Assembly (NCBI GenBank): GCA_001898645.1
Contig: MKUQ01000035.1
Span: forward strand, 1 to 64,000
Source: Burkholderiales bacterium 70-64
Lineage (GTDB): Bacteria; Pseudomonadota; Gammaproteobacteria; Burkholderiales; Burkholderiaceae_E
Length of the DNA: 64,000 bases
Reading direction: 5' to 3'
The position numbers were made by a program, and so were the translations under genes. This document shows, piece by piece, positions 9,313 to 18,408 of this stretch; positions within the stretch are counted from its first letter, which is position 1, and every line of letters begins with the position of its first letter. The notes under the pieces are model-generated. The model saw only the letters and a program-made list of their open reading frames with translations, ran no database searches and had not been told where the DNA came from.

Positions 9313-12300
9313 ATGCCCCGAATCCAGTCCCTGCTCGTCGCCAACCGTTCCGAGATCGCCATTCGCGTGATGCGAGCCGCCGCCGAGCTGGGCATGCGCA
9401 CGGTGGCGATCTACTCGCACGAGGACCGCTTCGCGCTGCACCGCTTCAAGGCCGACGAGAGCTACCTCGTGGGCGAAGGCCGCAAGCCGCTGCAGGCCTA
9501 TCTCGACATCGACGACATCATCCGCATCGCGCGCCAGGCCAAGGTCGATGCGATCCATCCGGGCTACGGCTTCCTCTCGGAGAACCCCGGGTTCGCGCGC
9601 GCCTGTGCGGCGGCCGGCATCGTCTTCGTCGGGCCCTCGCCCGAGGTGATGACCACCCTGGGCAACAAGGTGGCGGCGCGCGCCGCCGCGCAGGCCGCCG
9701 GCGTGCCGGTGATGCCGGCCACCGGGCCGCTGCCGCGCGATGCCGCCGAGGCGCGCCGCCTGGCCGACGCCATCGGCTACCCGCTGATGCTCAAGGCGAG
9801 CTGGGGCGGCGGTGGGCGGGGCATGCGGGTGATCGAATCCGCTGCCGACCTCGATGCACAGCTGGAGGTGGCGCGGCGCGAGGCCGGCGCGGCCTTCGGC
9901 AACGACGAGGTCTACCTCGAGAAGCTGGTGCGGCGCGCGCGCCACGTCGAGGTCCAGGTGATCGGCGACCGGCACGGCAACCTGGTGCACCTGTTCGAGC
10001 GCGACTGCTCGGTGCAGCGACGCAACCAGAAGGTGGTCGAGCGCGCCCCCGCGCCCTACCTGGACGAGCGCCAGCGCGCTGCCCTGTGCGAGGCCGCGCT
10101 GCGGCTGGCGCGCGCGGTGGGCTACACGCACGCCGGCACGGTGGAATTCCTGATGGATGCCGACACCGGCGAGTTCTTCTTCATCGAGGTGAATCCGCGC
10201 ATCCAGGTCGAGCACACGGTGACCGAGCAGGTGACGGGCATCGACATCGTGCAGGCGCAGCTGCGCATCGCCGAGGGCGCGCGCATCGGCGATGCCGATT
10301 GCCCGGTACCGCGCCAGGAGGACATCCGCCTGAACGGCCATGCGCTGCAGTGCCGCATCACCACCGAGGACCCGGAGAACAACTTCACGCCCGACTACGG
10401 ACGCATCACGGCCTATCGCAGCGCGGCCGGCTTCGGCCTCCGGCTGGACGGCGGCACTGCCTACAGCGGCGCGGTGATCACGCCCTATTACGACTCGCTG
10501 CTGGTGAAGGTGACCGCGTGGGCGCCCACGCCGCAGGAGGCGATCCGGCGCATGGACCGGGGACTGCGCGAATTCCGCATCCGCGGCCTCGCGACCAACC
10601 TGCAGTTCGTCGAGAACGTGATCAACCACCCGGACTTCGTGGCCGGGCGCGTCACCACGCGCTTCATCGACACCACGCCCGAGCTGTTCCGCTTCGCCGC
10701 GCGGCGCGACCGCGCGACGCGCCTGCTGCGCTACATCGGGGAGGTGACCGTCAACGGCCACCCCGACATGAAGGGCCGCGCACGACCCGACCTGACGCAC
10801 CAGCATCTCGTGATGCCGCAGGCCCGGCGCGCCGGCGCGCCGGGACTCGCGCAGGCGCCCGTCGATCTGTCGGCGCCGCCCGTCCCGGGCACGCGCGACC
10901 GCCTGCGCGAGCTCGGCGCCGAGCGCTTCGCGCAGTGGATGCGCGAGCATCCGCGCGTGCTGCTCACCGACACCACCCTGCGCGATGCGCATCAGTCGCT
11001 CTTCGCCACCCGGCTGCGCACCCTGGACATGCTGCGCATCGCGCCGTACTACGCGCGCATGCTGCCGCAGCTGTTCTCGCTCGAATGCTGGGGCGGGGCG
11101 ACCTTCGACGTGGCGCTGCGCTTCCTGAAGGAAGATCCGTGGGCACGTCTGGCGCGGCTGCGCGAGGCGGTGCCGAACATCCTGCTTCAGATGCTCCTGC
11201 GCGGCAGCAACGCGGTCGGCTACACGAACTACAGCGACAACGTGGTGCGCCATTTCGTCGCGCGCGCAGCGGCCGGCGGCATCGACCTGTTCCGCGTGTT
11301 CGATTCGCTGAACTGGGTGCGCAACATGCGCGTGGCGATCGACGCGGTGCTCGAGTCGGGTGCGCTGTGCGAGGGCGCCATCTGCTACACCGGCGACCTG
11401 TTCGACGCCTCGCGCCCGAAGTACGACCTGCGCTACTACCTGGGGATCGCCCGCGAGCTGCAGCAGGCAGGCGTGCACGTGATCGGCGTGAAGGACATGG
11501 CCGGGGTGTGCCGGCCACGCGCAGCGCGCGAGCTGGTGCATGCCCTGCGCAGCGAGACCGGCCTGCCGGTGCACTTCCACACGCATGACACCAGCGGCGC
11601 AGCGGCCGCCTCGGTGCTCGCGGCCATCGAGGCGGGCGCCGATGCGGTCGACGGCGCGATGGGGGCCATGAGCGGCCTGACCTCGCAGCCGAATCTCGGC
11701 GCGATCGTGGCCGCGCTCGAGGGCACGCCGCGCGATCCCGGCATCGATCGCGACGCGATGCAGCAGATCTCGCACTACTGGGAAGGCGTGCGGCGCCTCT
11801 ACGCGCCGTTCGAATCGGACATCCGTTCGGGCACCGCCGACGTCTACCGGCACGAGATGCCGGGCGGGCAGTACACCAACCTGCGCGAGCAGGCGCGTGC
11901 GCTCGGCCTCGAGCACCGCTGGCCGGAGGTGGCCCGGGCCTATGCCGAGGTCAACCGGCTGCTCGGCGATATCGTCAAGGTGACGCCGACCTCCAAGGTG
12001 GTGGGCGACCTGGCGCTGTTCATGGTGGCCAACGACCTGACCGCGGACGACGTCGCCGATCCCGCGCGCGACATCGCGTTCCCGGAGAGCGTGGTGTCGC
12101 TGCTGCGCGGCGAGCTGGGTTTCCCGCCCGATGGTTTCCCGCAGGCGCTCTCGCGCAAGGTGCTGATGTGCGACAGCGCCCATCCCATCCTGCCCGAGCC
12201 GCCGGCGCCGTATCGGCCCGGCGACCGGCTGGAGCCGGTCGATCTCGAGCAGGCCCGCCAGGAGGCGGGCAAGGCGGTCGGCCATCGCATCGACGACGAC

Positions 12301-12876
12301 GACCTCGCCTCGTGGCTGATGTACCCGAAGGTGTTCCGGGAATACGCGGAGCATCACCGCCGGTTCGGCGACGTGGGGCTGCTGCCGACCCAGACCTTCT
12401 TCTACGGCATGCGCGAGCGCGAGGAGATCGCCATCGACATCGAGCGCGGCAAGACCCTGGTGGTGAGCATGCAGGGCAGCGCGCCGGCCGAGGAGGAAGG
12501 GGTGGTGCGGGTGTTCTTCGAGCTCAACGGCCAGCCGCGCACCATGCGCATCGAGAAGGCCGGCGCGGCGCGCGCGGCGCGGCGCGTCCAGGCCGAGAGC
12601 GGCAACGCGGCGCACGTGCCGGCGCCGATGCCCGGCATGATCGTGACGGTAGCGGTCAAGGCCGGCCAGGCGGTGCGCACGGGCGATCCGCTGGTCTCGA
12701 TCGAGGCGATGAAGATGGAGACGCAGATCCGCGCCGAGCGCGAGGGCACCGTGCGCGCGCTGCACGTGCGCCCGGGCGATACCGTATCGGCGCGCGACCT
12801 GCTGCTCGAGTATGCGGACGGCGGGGAAGGGGCACGGAGCAAGGTCGAGGCCGCGCGCCAGGAGCCCGGCCGATGA
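9313..12876 (+). CDS. pyc: Pyruvate carboxylase
   Basis: Biotin enzyme that carboxylates pyruvate to oxaloacetate, an anaplerotic step. The 1187-residue single chain has the full order. The biotin carboxylase domain (1 to about 450) has ATP-grasp GGGGRGM and FFIEVNPRIQVEHTVTE. The carboxyltransferase domain (about 550-1010) has LLTDTTLRDAHQSL, HFHTHDTSG and the metal-site Lys in VKDMAG. The C-terminal biotinyl domain has EAMKMET with biotin Lys1134. It is followed by an exporter gene whose ATG overlaps its stop (ATGA), so the two are probably co-transcribed. Position and length leave little doubt. Confidence 0.97.
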   Translation: MPRIQSLLVANRSEIAIRVMRAAAELGMRTVAIYSHEDRFALHRFKADESYLVGEGRKPLQAYLDIDDIIRIARQAKVDAIHPGYGFLSENPGFARACAAAGIVFVGPSPEVMTTLGNKVAARAAAQAAGVPVMPATGPLPRDAAEARRLADAIGYPLMLKASWGGGGRGMRVIESAADLDAQLEVARREAGAAFGNDEVYLEKLVRRARHVEVQVIGDRHGNLVHLFERDCSVQRRNQKVVERAPAPYLDERQRAALCEAALRLARAVGYTHAGTVEFLMDADTGEFFFIEVNPRIQVEHTVTEQVTGIDIVQAQLRIAEGARIGDADCPVPRQEDIRLNGHALQCRITTEDPENNFTPDYGRITAYRSAAGFGLRLDGGTAYSGAVITPYYDSLLVKVTAWAPTPQEAIRRMDRGLREFRIRGLATNLQFVENVINHPDFVAGRVTTRFIDTTPELFRFAARRDRATRLLRYIGEVTVNGHPDMKGRARPDLTHQHLVMPQARRAGAPGLAQAPVDLSAPPVPGTRDRLRELGAERFAQWMREHPRVLLTDTTLRDAHQSLFATRLRTLDMLRIAPYYARMLPQLFSLECWGGATFDVALRFLKEDPWARLARLREAVPNILLQMLLRGSNAVGYTNYSDNVVRHFVARAAAGGIDLFRVFDSLNWVRNMRVAIDAVLESGALCEGAICYTGDLFDASRPKYDLRYYLGIARELQQAGVHVIGVKDMAGVCRPRAARELVHALRSETGLPVHFHTHDTSGAAAASVLAAIEAGADAVDGAMGAMSGLTSQPNLGAIVAALEGTPRDPGIDRDAMQQISHYWEGVRRLYAPFESDIRSGTADVYRHEMPGGQYTNLREQARALGLEHRWPEVARAYAEVNRLLGDIVKVTPTSKVVGDLALFMVANDLTADDVADPARDIAFPESVVSLLRGELGFPPDGFPQALSRKVLMCDSAHPILPEPPAPYRPGDRLEPVDLEQARQEAGKAVGHRIDDDDLASWLMYPKVFREYAEHHRRFGDVGLLPTQTFFYGMREREEIAIDIERGKTLVVSMQGSAPAEEEGVVRVFFELNGQPRTMRIEKAGAARAARRVQAESGNAAHVPAPMPGMIVTVAVKAGQAVRTGDPLVSIEAMKMETQIRAEREGTVRALHVRPGDTVSARDLLLEYADGGEGARSKVEAARQEPGR

Positions 12877-13760
12877 GGCGTGGCGACATCGCCGATCTGA
12901 TGCTGCTGGCCGCCCTGTGGGGAGCATCGTTCCTGTTCATCCGCGTGGCCGCTCCCCAGTTCGGGCCGTTTTCGCTGATGGGGCTGCGCACCGGCATCGG
13001 CGCGCTGGTGCTGATGCCGTTCGTGGCGCGCACCGGCGGCATGCGCGAGCTGCGGGCCAACGCATGGGCCATCGCCTGGGTCGGTCTGCTCAATGCCGCG
13101 CTGCCCTTCGTGCTGTTCGGTTACGCCATGCTCTACCTCGATGCCGGCTTCAGCTCGATCCTGAACGCCACGGTGCCGTTCTGGGGCGCCCTGGTGGCTC
13201 TCGCGTGGTTCGGCGAGCGGCTCGGCGTGCTGCGCATCGCGGGCCTGGGCGTGGGCTTCGCCGGCGTCCTGGTGCTGGTGTGGGACCGCTTCGGCTCCCC
13301 GGCGGGCGGCTCGGGGCTGCCGGTGCTGGCGGCCCTCGTCGCCACGCTGTCGTATGCCGTCGCGGCGGCGGCCACGAAGAAGCGGCTCGAGGGCGTGAGC
13401 GCCCTCACCGGCGCGGCGGGCAGCCAGCTGTTCGCGGCGCTGATGCTGGCGCCGTTCGCGATCGCCTCCTGGCCGGCACAGCCGGCCGATGCCCACGGGT
13501 GGCTGAGCGCGGTGCTGCTGGGCGTGCTGTGCACCGGCCTGGCCTACGTGCTGTTCTTCCGGCTGATCGCGCGCATCGGCAGCACGGGCGCCATTACCGT
13601 CACTTTCCTCATCCCGGTGTTCGGCATGCTGTGGGGGGCGCTGTTCCTCGGCGAGTCGCTCACCCTGCGCATGCTGGCGGGCACGGCAGCCATACTCGCC
13701 GGCACCGCGCTCACCACCGGCGTGGTGAGCAGGGCCTGGCTGGCCCCGCGTTGCGGGTGA
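12873..13760 (+). CDS. DMT/EamA family transporter
   Basis: A 295-residue inner-membrane protein with about ten hydrophobic helices arranged as two EamA repeats. The N-terminal motif AALWGASFLFIRVA is typical of the RhaT/YdcZ drug/metabolite superfamily. Such proteins usually export small metabolites or amino acids; the substrate cannot be told from sequence. The ATG overlaps the pyc stop codon (ATGA), which makes translational coupling likely, but no functional link to pyruvate carboxylase is known. Confidence 0.9.
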   Translation: MRRGDIADLMLLAALWGASFLFIRVAAPQFGPFSLMGLRTGIGALVLMPFVARTGGMRELRANAWAIAWVGLLNAALPFVLFGYAMLYLDAGFSSILNATVPFWGALVALAWFGERLGVLRIAGLGVGFAGVLVLVWDRFGSPAGGSGLPVLAALVATLSYAVAAAATKKRLEGVSALTGAAGSQLFAALMLAPFAIASWPAQPADAHGWLSAVLLGVLCTGLAYVLFFRLIARIGSTGAITVTFLIPVFGMLWGALFLGESLTLRMLAGTAAILAGTALTTGVVSRAWLAPRCG

Positions 13761-13811
13761 ATCCGCTGCGCCGCTGCCCGGTGGCGCGCTGTCCGTAGCA
13801 ACGGCCCTGCG

Positions 13812-14867
<1,056 letters not shown>

Positions 14868-14971
14868 GCGCAGTCTCCTGGAGGTATTCCGATTCCCGGT
14901 CGCAGCCGGCCTGCCGCAACGTGCGGACTTTAACCGAAGCGGCCGCTGCGGGCGGAGCCGTTGCCGCGGCG

Positions 14972-14985
14972 TTGACCGGCATCAA
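14972..14985. promoter_or_regulatory. FNR/DNR-like box upstream of ferritin-like gene
   Basis: TTGAC-CGGC-ATCAA matches the TTGAY-N4-ATCAA consensus at 9 of 10 defined bases. Its centre is 42.5 bases before the ATG at 15021, so a class II start (site at -41.5) would put transcription initiation almost on the start codon. The divergent ugpC start is 105 bases away on the other side. Confidence 0.6.
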
Positions 14986-15020
14986 GCCGCTGCGCGCGCC
15001 GCGCAGGCAGGATAGTCTCC

Positions 15021-15491
15021 ATGGGTCCTTCAGTCCTGCCAGTGGTTTCGCTGCGCGACCTGCTCGCCACGGCGCTCGCGATCCGGCGCAAGGCGGCTGC
15101 GCGCTACCGGCAGCTCGCGGTCGAACCGGCGGTGCGGGCGGCGCCGGCGATCGCGCGCGCCTTTTCGCGCCTGTCGCTCCTGGAGACCGAGCAGGCGGCC
15201 CGCATCGAGGCCGACTTGCCGGATATCGACGTCGGTACGATACTCGCTGAACGAGTGACGTGGGCCGAGCCCGATCGCTTCCGGGTTGCTGTCGGGCCGC
15301 TGACGCTGAACGACGTCCTCGAGATGGCGAGGCGCAACGAGCGCACCATGAGGGCGATCTTCGAGCACGTGGCGGCAACCTCGCCGAACGAGGGGGTGCG
15401 GCTGCGGGCGCTGCAGTTCGCACTGGGCGAAAGCCGCCATCTGTCGGCCATCGAGGAAGCAGTGGACGCTGCACGAGGAGGGAAGGCATGA
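15021..15491 (+). CDS. Ferritin-like/rubrerythrin-like protein with incomplete metal site
   Basis: A 156-residue four-helix protein. Helices at about 14-33, 46-66, 96-120 and 124-148 follow the ferritin-like pattern. The fourth helix carries E137-S-R-H140 (GESRHLSAIEE) and the third has E107. The first helix reads AIRRKAAARYRQLA, with Arg where a ligand Glu is expected, and the second has ETEQ without the usual His. It may therefore bind one metal or none. The weak ribosome site and the FNR-like box 36 bases upstream suggest low-oxygen control. It overlaps the next gene by ATGA. Family assignment is by pattern only. Confidence 0.55.
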   Translation: MGPSVLPVVSLRDLLATALAIRRKAAARYRQLAVEPAVRAAPAIARAFSRLSLLETEQAARIEADLPDIDVGTILAERVTWAEPDRFRVAVGPLTLNDVLEMARRNERTMRAIFEHVAATSPNEGVRLRALQFALGESRHLSAIEEAVDAARGGKA

Positions 15492-15778
15492 CGCGAGCGA
15501 TTCCGACCACTTCGGCCGATTTCGACCATACGCGCATCATCGAGCGCCCCGACGGCTACTACTGGCAGGACGACGTCGACGGGCGCGAATACGGCCCGTT
15601 CCAGACCATGCTCGAGGCGGCGGCCGACATGCAGCTGGCCGACGACGAGGCCGCCGATGCCGAAGCCGACCCCGACGACGTCCGCGAGACCGGCGATCTG
15701 CTCGGCGTGCCCGACTGGGTGGATCCGGACACCGGCCATCTGGCCGACGACGAACGTACACGCATCGACGAACATTGA
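15488..15778 (+). CDS. Small acidic conserved protein
   Basis: A 96-residue protein whose ATG overlaps the stop of the ferritin-like gene (ATGA). The N-terminal half holds RPDGYYWQDDVDGREYGPFQ, a compact aromatic strand pair that looks conserved. The C-terminal half is very acidic (DDEAADAEADPDD) and ends in a PDWVDPDTGHL segment. There is no signal peptide or membrane segment. Tight coupling suggests it works with the ferritin-like protein. I do not recognise the family. Confidence 0.7.
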   Translation: MTRAIPTTSADFDHTRIIERPDGYYWQDDVDGREYGPFQTMLEAAADMQLADDEAADAEADPDDVRETGDLLGVPDWVDPDTGHLADDERTRIDEH

Positions 15779-15852
15779 TCGTCGGTTGCGGCACAATCGA
15801 AGGCATCGGTGCCCGGCCCGCTGCCGGGCAAATCCTGAGAGGAAGGAGGCTT

Positions 15853-16233
15853 ATGCGCACACCGCTGCAGATCAATTTCCGCGGGATGGAAACATCACCA
15901 GCCCTGGAAACACTGATACGTGACAAGGCAATCAAGCTCGAACAGTTTCACCCCAACGTGACTGCATGCCGGGTCGTGGTCGACAAGCCCCATCAGCACA
16001 AGCAGCAGGGCAAGCACTTCATCGTTTCGATCGATCTCACGGTACCGGGCAGCAACATCGTTGCCAACCACGCGCACCATGAAGACGTCAACGTGGCGCT
16101 GCGCGACGCCTTCTTCGCCGCCCGGCGCCAGCTCGAAGAGCACGCGATGCGCATGCGCGGCGACGGCAAGCGGCGCCTCGAAGGTGCCGGCGAAGCGTCG
16201 CTCGAGGCCGGATCCCAAATCCCCGCCGACTAG
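15853..16233 (+). CDS. hpf: Ribosome hibernation promoting factor/RaiA family, short form
   Basis: A 126-residue protein of the HPF/RaiA (sigma-54 modulation) family, which binds the small ribosomal subunit and stops translation in resting cells. The beta-alpha-beta core is clear: LQINFRGMETSPALETLIRD, a CRVVVDKP strand, HFIVSIDLTVPGS, then DVNVALRDAFFAARRQLEEH. It lacks the C-terminal dimerisation domain of long HPF. The ATG at 15853 is chosen because a strong GGAAGGAGG lies at 15841-15849; a start at 15775 would add 26 unrelated residues. It follows the ferritin-like pair by 74 bases and may be read from the same transcript. Its AT-richer first codons differ from neighbours. Confidence 0.88.
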   Translation: MRTPLQINFRGMETSPALETLIRDKAIKLEQFHPNVTACRVVVDKPHQHKQQGKHFIVSIDLTVPGSNIVANHAHHEDVNVALRDAFFAARRQLEEHAMRMRGDGKRRLEGAGEASLEAGSQIPAD

Positions 16234-16268
16234 AACGTACGAAGGAATCTACTGCGCGTTCCGACTCC

Positions 16269-16288
16269 GCGGCGGGCGTACCTGCCGC
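16269..16288. terminator. Terminator-like hairpin between hpf and patatin gene
   Basis: GCGGCGGG pairs with CCTGCCGC (one G-T pair) around a CGTA tetraloop, between two convergent stop codons (16233 and 16293). There is no clear T tract on either side, so it may act weakly in both directions. Confidence 0.4.
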
Positions 16289-16292
16289 AACC

Positions 16293-17504
16293 CTATACAT
16301 ACGGCGCCGGTCCGGGAACCTCCTGTTCGGCCTTCCGATGGTCGAACAGGGCCAGCACCTCGGCCCGCCGCGCGAACGCATCGCTGCGTCCCAGCGCGAT
16401 CAGCGCGCGCGTATAGACCGGCTCGAACAGCAGGTACGACAGCAGCGCGGCGCTGCGCCGGTCGGTGGCTCCGGTCATGCGCAGGATGGTGCGGACCGAG
16501 CGCGGCAGCGCGCGTCCCAGGCCGACGGCCATCGAGTCGAGGCGGCGGCTCGGGGTGATCGCCAGGATCTCGATCGGGCGCAGCGTGCTGTGCGCCCGCA
16601 TGTCGGACGGGATCAGGCTCAGCGTGTGATTGATGCGCGTCAGCCGCTCGATGTCGTAGGCCAGCCCGTCGAGGAAGATGCTCGACAGCGAATGGCTGGC
16701 GATCTGCGCCAGGCTCGGATAGACGTATTGCGACCCGGTGTGGACCGGACTCATCGTGCCCTGCTCGAGCTGGCCCGCGCCGATCACCAGGATGCGTTCG
16801 GCACCCAGGTGGATGGCGGGGCTGATCGGCGAGAGCTGGCGCATCGAGCCGTCGCCGAAGAACTCGTGGCGGCCGTCGAGCTGCAGCGGCACCGCCGGGA
16901 ACACGAACGGGATCGCGCTCGAGGCGAGGACGTGCTCGATCGTGATCGGTGCGGCACAGGCCAGCCGCTGGGTGCGCGACCACGGCGCGATCGGCTCGCC
17001 GCTCTGGAAATAGGTGACGTGCTGGCCCGAGGTATAGCTCGATGCCGTGATGGCGAGCGCGCGCAGCTGACCGTTCTCGATGCAGCGCGCGATGCGCTGC
17101 GGGTCGATCAGACGGTGCAGCAGCGTATCGAGCGGGCTGTTGTCGAACAGCGAGCGCGGATGGGTGCGCACGATCCAGCCCATGGTCACCGCGGCGAGCC
17201 AGTGCGCGGCGTTGCCGAGCGCGCCCAGGGTATCGGTGCGGTAGACGTCGCCCGCGTGCAGCGTGGACCAGGACTCGAGCATGGTGGAGACGGCCACGCC
17301 GGCATCGTCGCAGCCGCTGGCGAGCGCCGCGGCGTTGACCGCCCCGGCCGAGGTGCCGCAGATGATCGAGTAGGGATTGCGGGCCGGCGGCCAGCCGTCC
17401 TCGACGAGGATCTGCCGGATCGCGTCCAGCACGCCGACCTGGTAGGCGGCCCGGGCTCCGCCGCCCATCAGGATCAGCCCGGTCCGGCCACGGTCGGGAA
17501 TCAA
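16293..17504 (-). CDS. Patatin-like phospholipase
   Basis: A 403-residue patatin-family lipid acyl hydrolase. It has the oxyanion glycine motif MGGGARAAYQ (13-22), the nucleophile elbow GTSAG with Ser52, and the catalytic Asp in FFGDGSMRQ. The reading frame stays open far upstream. I chose the TTG at 17504 because AGGAGG at 17515-17520 sits ten bases before it; a GTG at 17513 is in frame but only one base from that site. No signal peptide is seen, so it probably acts in the cytosol or at the inner leaflet. It is divergent from the SDR gene. Confidence 0.87.
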   Translation of the reverse strand: MIPDRGRTGLILMGGGARAAYQVGVLDAIRQILVEDGWPPARNPYSIICGTSAGAVNAAALASGCDDAGVAVSTMLESWSTLHAGDVYRTDTLGALGNAAHWLAAVTMGWIVRTHPRSLFDNSPLDTLLHRLIDPQRIARCIENGQLRALAITASSYTSGQHVTYFQSGEPIAPWSRTQRLACAAPITIEHVLASSAIPFVFPAVPLQLDGRHEFFGDGSMRQLSPISPAIHLGAERILVIGAGQLEQGTMSPVHTGSQYVYPSLAQIASHSLSSIFLDGLAYDIERLTRINHTLSLIPSDMRAHSTLRPIEILAITPSRRLDSMAVGLGRALPRSVRTILRMTGATDRRSAALLSYLLFEPVYTRALIALGRSDAFARRAEVLALFDHRKAEQEVPGPAPYV

Positions 17505-17612
17505 CGTGCGCACACCTCCTCGGGCGCGATTCTGCCTCAGGAGGCTCCACTTTGACCGATACGGTCGGCTCGGTATGCTGCGGGGCGAGGGACGGCGAGG
17601 GGGAGTTGACCG

Positions 17613-18398
17613 ATGGAGCGTGGATTCGATTCGAAGCGGGTGCTGGTGACCGGCGCCGGCAAGGGCATCGGGCTGGCGTGCGCGCGCGCCTTCCTGCTTG
17701 CCGGTGCGCGCGTCGTGGGCGTGGCGCGCAATCCGCACACGCTGGCCGCCGCGCGCGACGCGCTGGCCGGGGAGGGGCTGGACATGCGCGTCGAGGCGGC
17801 CGACCTGGTCGATGCGCAGGCGGCCGGCACGCTGGTCGACCGCGTCGAGAAGGAGCTCGGCGCGATCGACGTGCTGGTCTGCGCGGCCGGTGCCGCGCGT
17901 CGCTACGGACCCGACGAGCTCGATGCGGCAGCGTACCGCCAGGCGATGGACGCCAAGTACTTCGCGACCATGCACGTCGTGCAGCCGGTGATCGCGCGCA
18001 TGGCCGGGCGCGGGCAGGGCAGCATCGTGGCCATCGTCGGGCAGGGGGGACGGCAGGCCAACCCGATGCACATCGCGGGCGGGGCGGCCAACTCGGCGCT
18101 GATGCTCGCCACGGTCGGGCTCGCGCGCGCGTACGCCGCGCGCGGCGTGCGCGTGAATGCGATCAATCCGGGGCTGACGCGCACTTCGCGGGTCGAGGAG
18201 GGCATCGAGGCCGAGGCGCGCGCGACCGGGCGCGACAGCGCCGAGCTGCTCGAGGCGGCGATCGCGCGCATTCCGATGGGGCGCATGGCCGAGCCCGGCG
18301 AGATCGCCGAGGTGGCGCTGTTCCTCGCCTCGCCGCGCGCCTCGTACGTGTCGGGCGCGATCATCCCGATGGACGGCTGCGCCGCGTCGGTCATCTGA
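17613..18398 (+). CDS. SDR-family protein lacking the canonical catalytic triad
   Basis: A 261-residue short-chain dehydrogenase/reductase fold with the cofactor motif TGAGKGIG (13-20) and the structural INPGLTRT loop. The catalytic region reads VGQGGRQANPMHIAGGAAN. Aligned to a classical SDR, the active-site Tyr and Lys fall on Gly156 and Asn160, and the Ser position is not serine. The enzyme either uses other residues or has a non-redox role. It is followed after 10 bases by the Kef antiporter gene, so they may form an operon. Substrate unknown. Confidence 0.85.
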   Translation: MERGFDSKRVLVTGAGKGIGLACARAFLLAGARVVGVARNPHTLAAARDALAGEGLDMRVEAADLVDAQAAGTLVDRVEKELGAIDVLVCAAGAARRYGPDELDAAAYRQAMDAKYFATMHVVQPVIARMAGRGQGSIVAIVGQGGRQANPMHIAGGAANSALMLATVGLARAYAARGVRVNAINPGLTRTSRVEEGIEAEARATGRDSAELLEAAIARIPMGRMAEPGEIAEVALFLASPRASYVSGAIIPMDGCAASVI

Positions 18399-18408
18399 AG
18401 ACACCGAA

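Noticed and set aside
9175..12927. Very long open frame on the minus strand opposite pyruvate carboxylase
   Set aside because: It is a mirror of the GC-rich pyc codons, has His/Arg/Ala-rich low-complexity translation and no recognisable domain; pyc is complete on the other strand.
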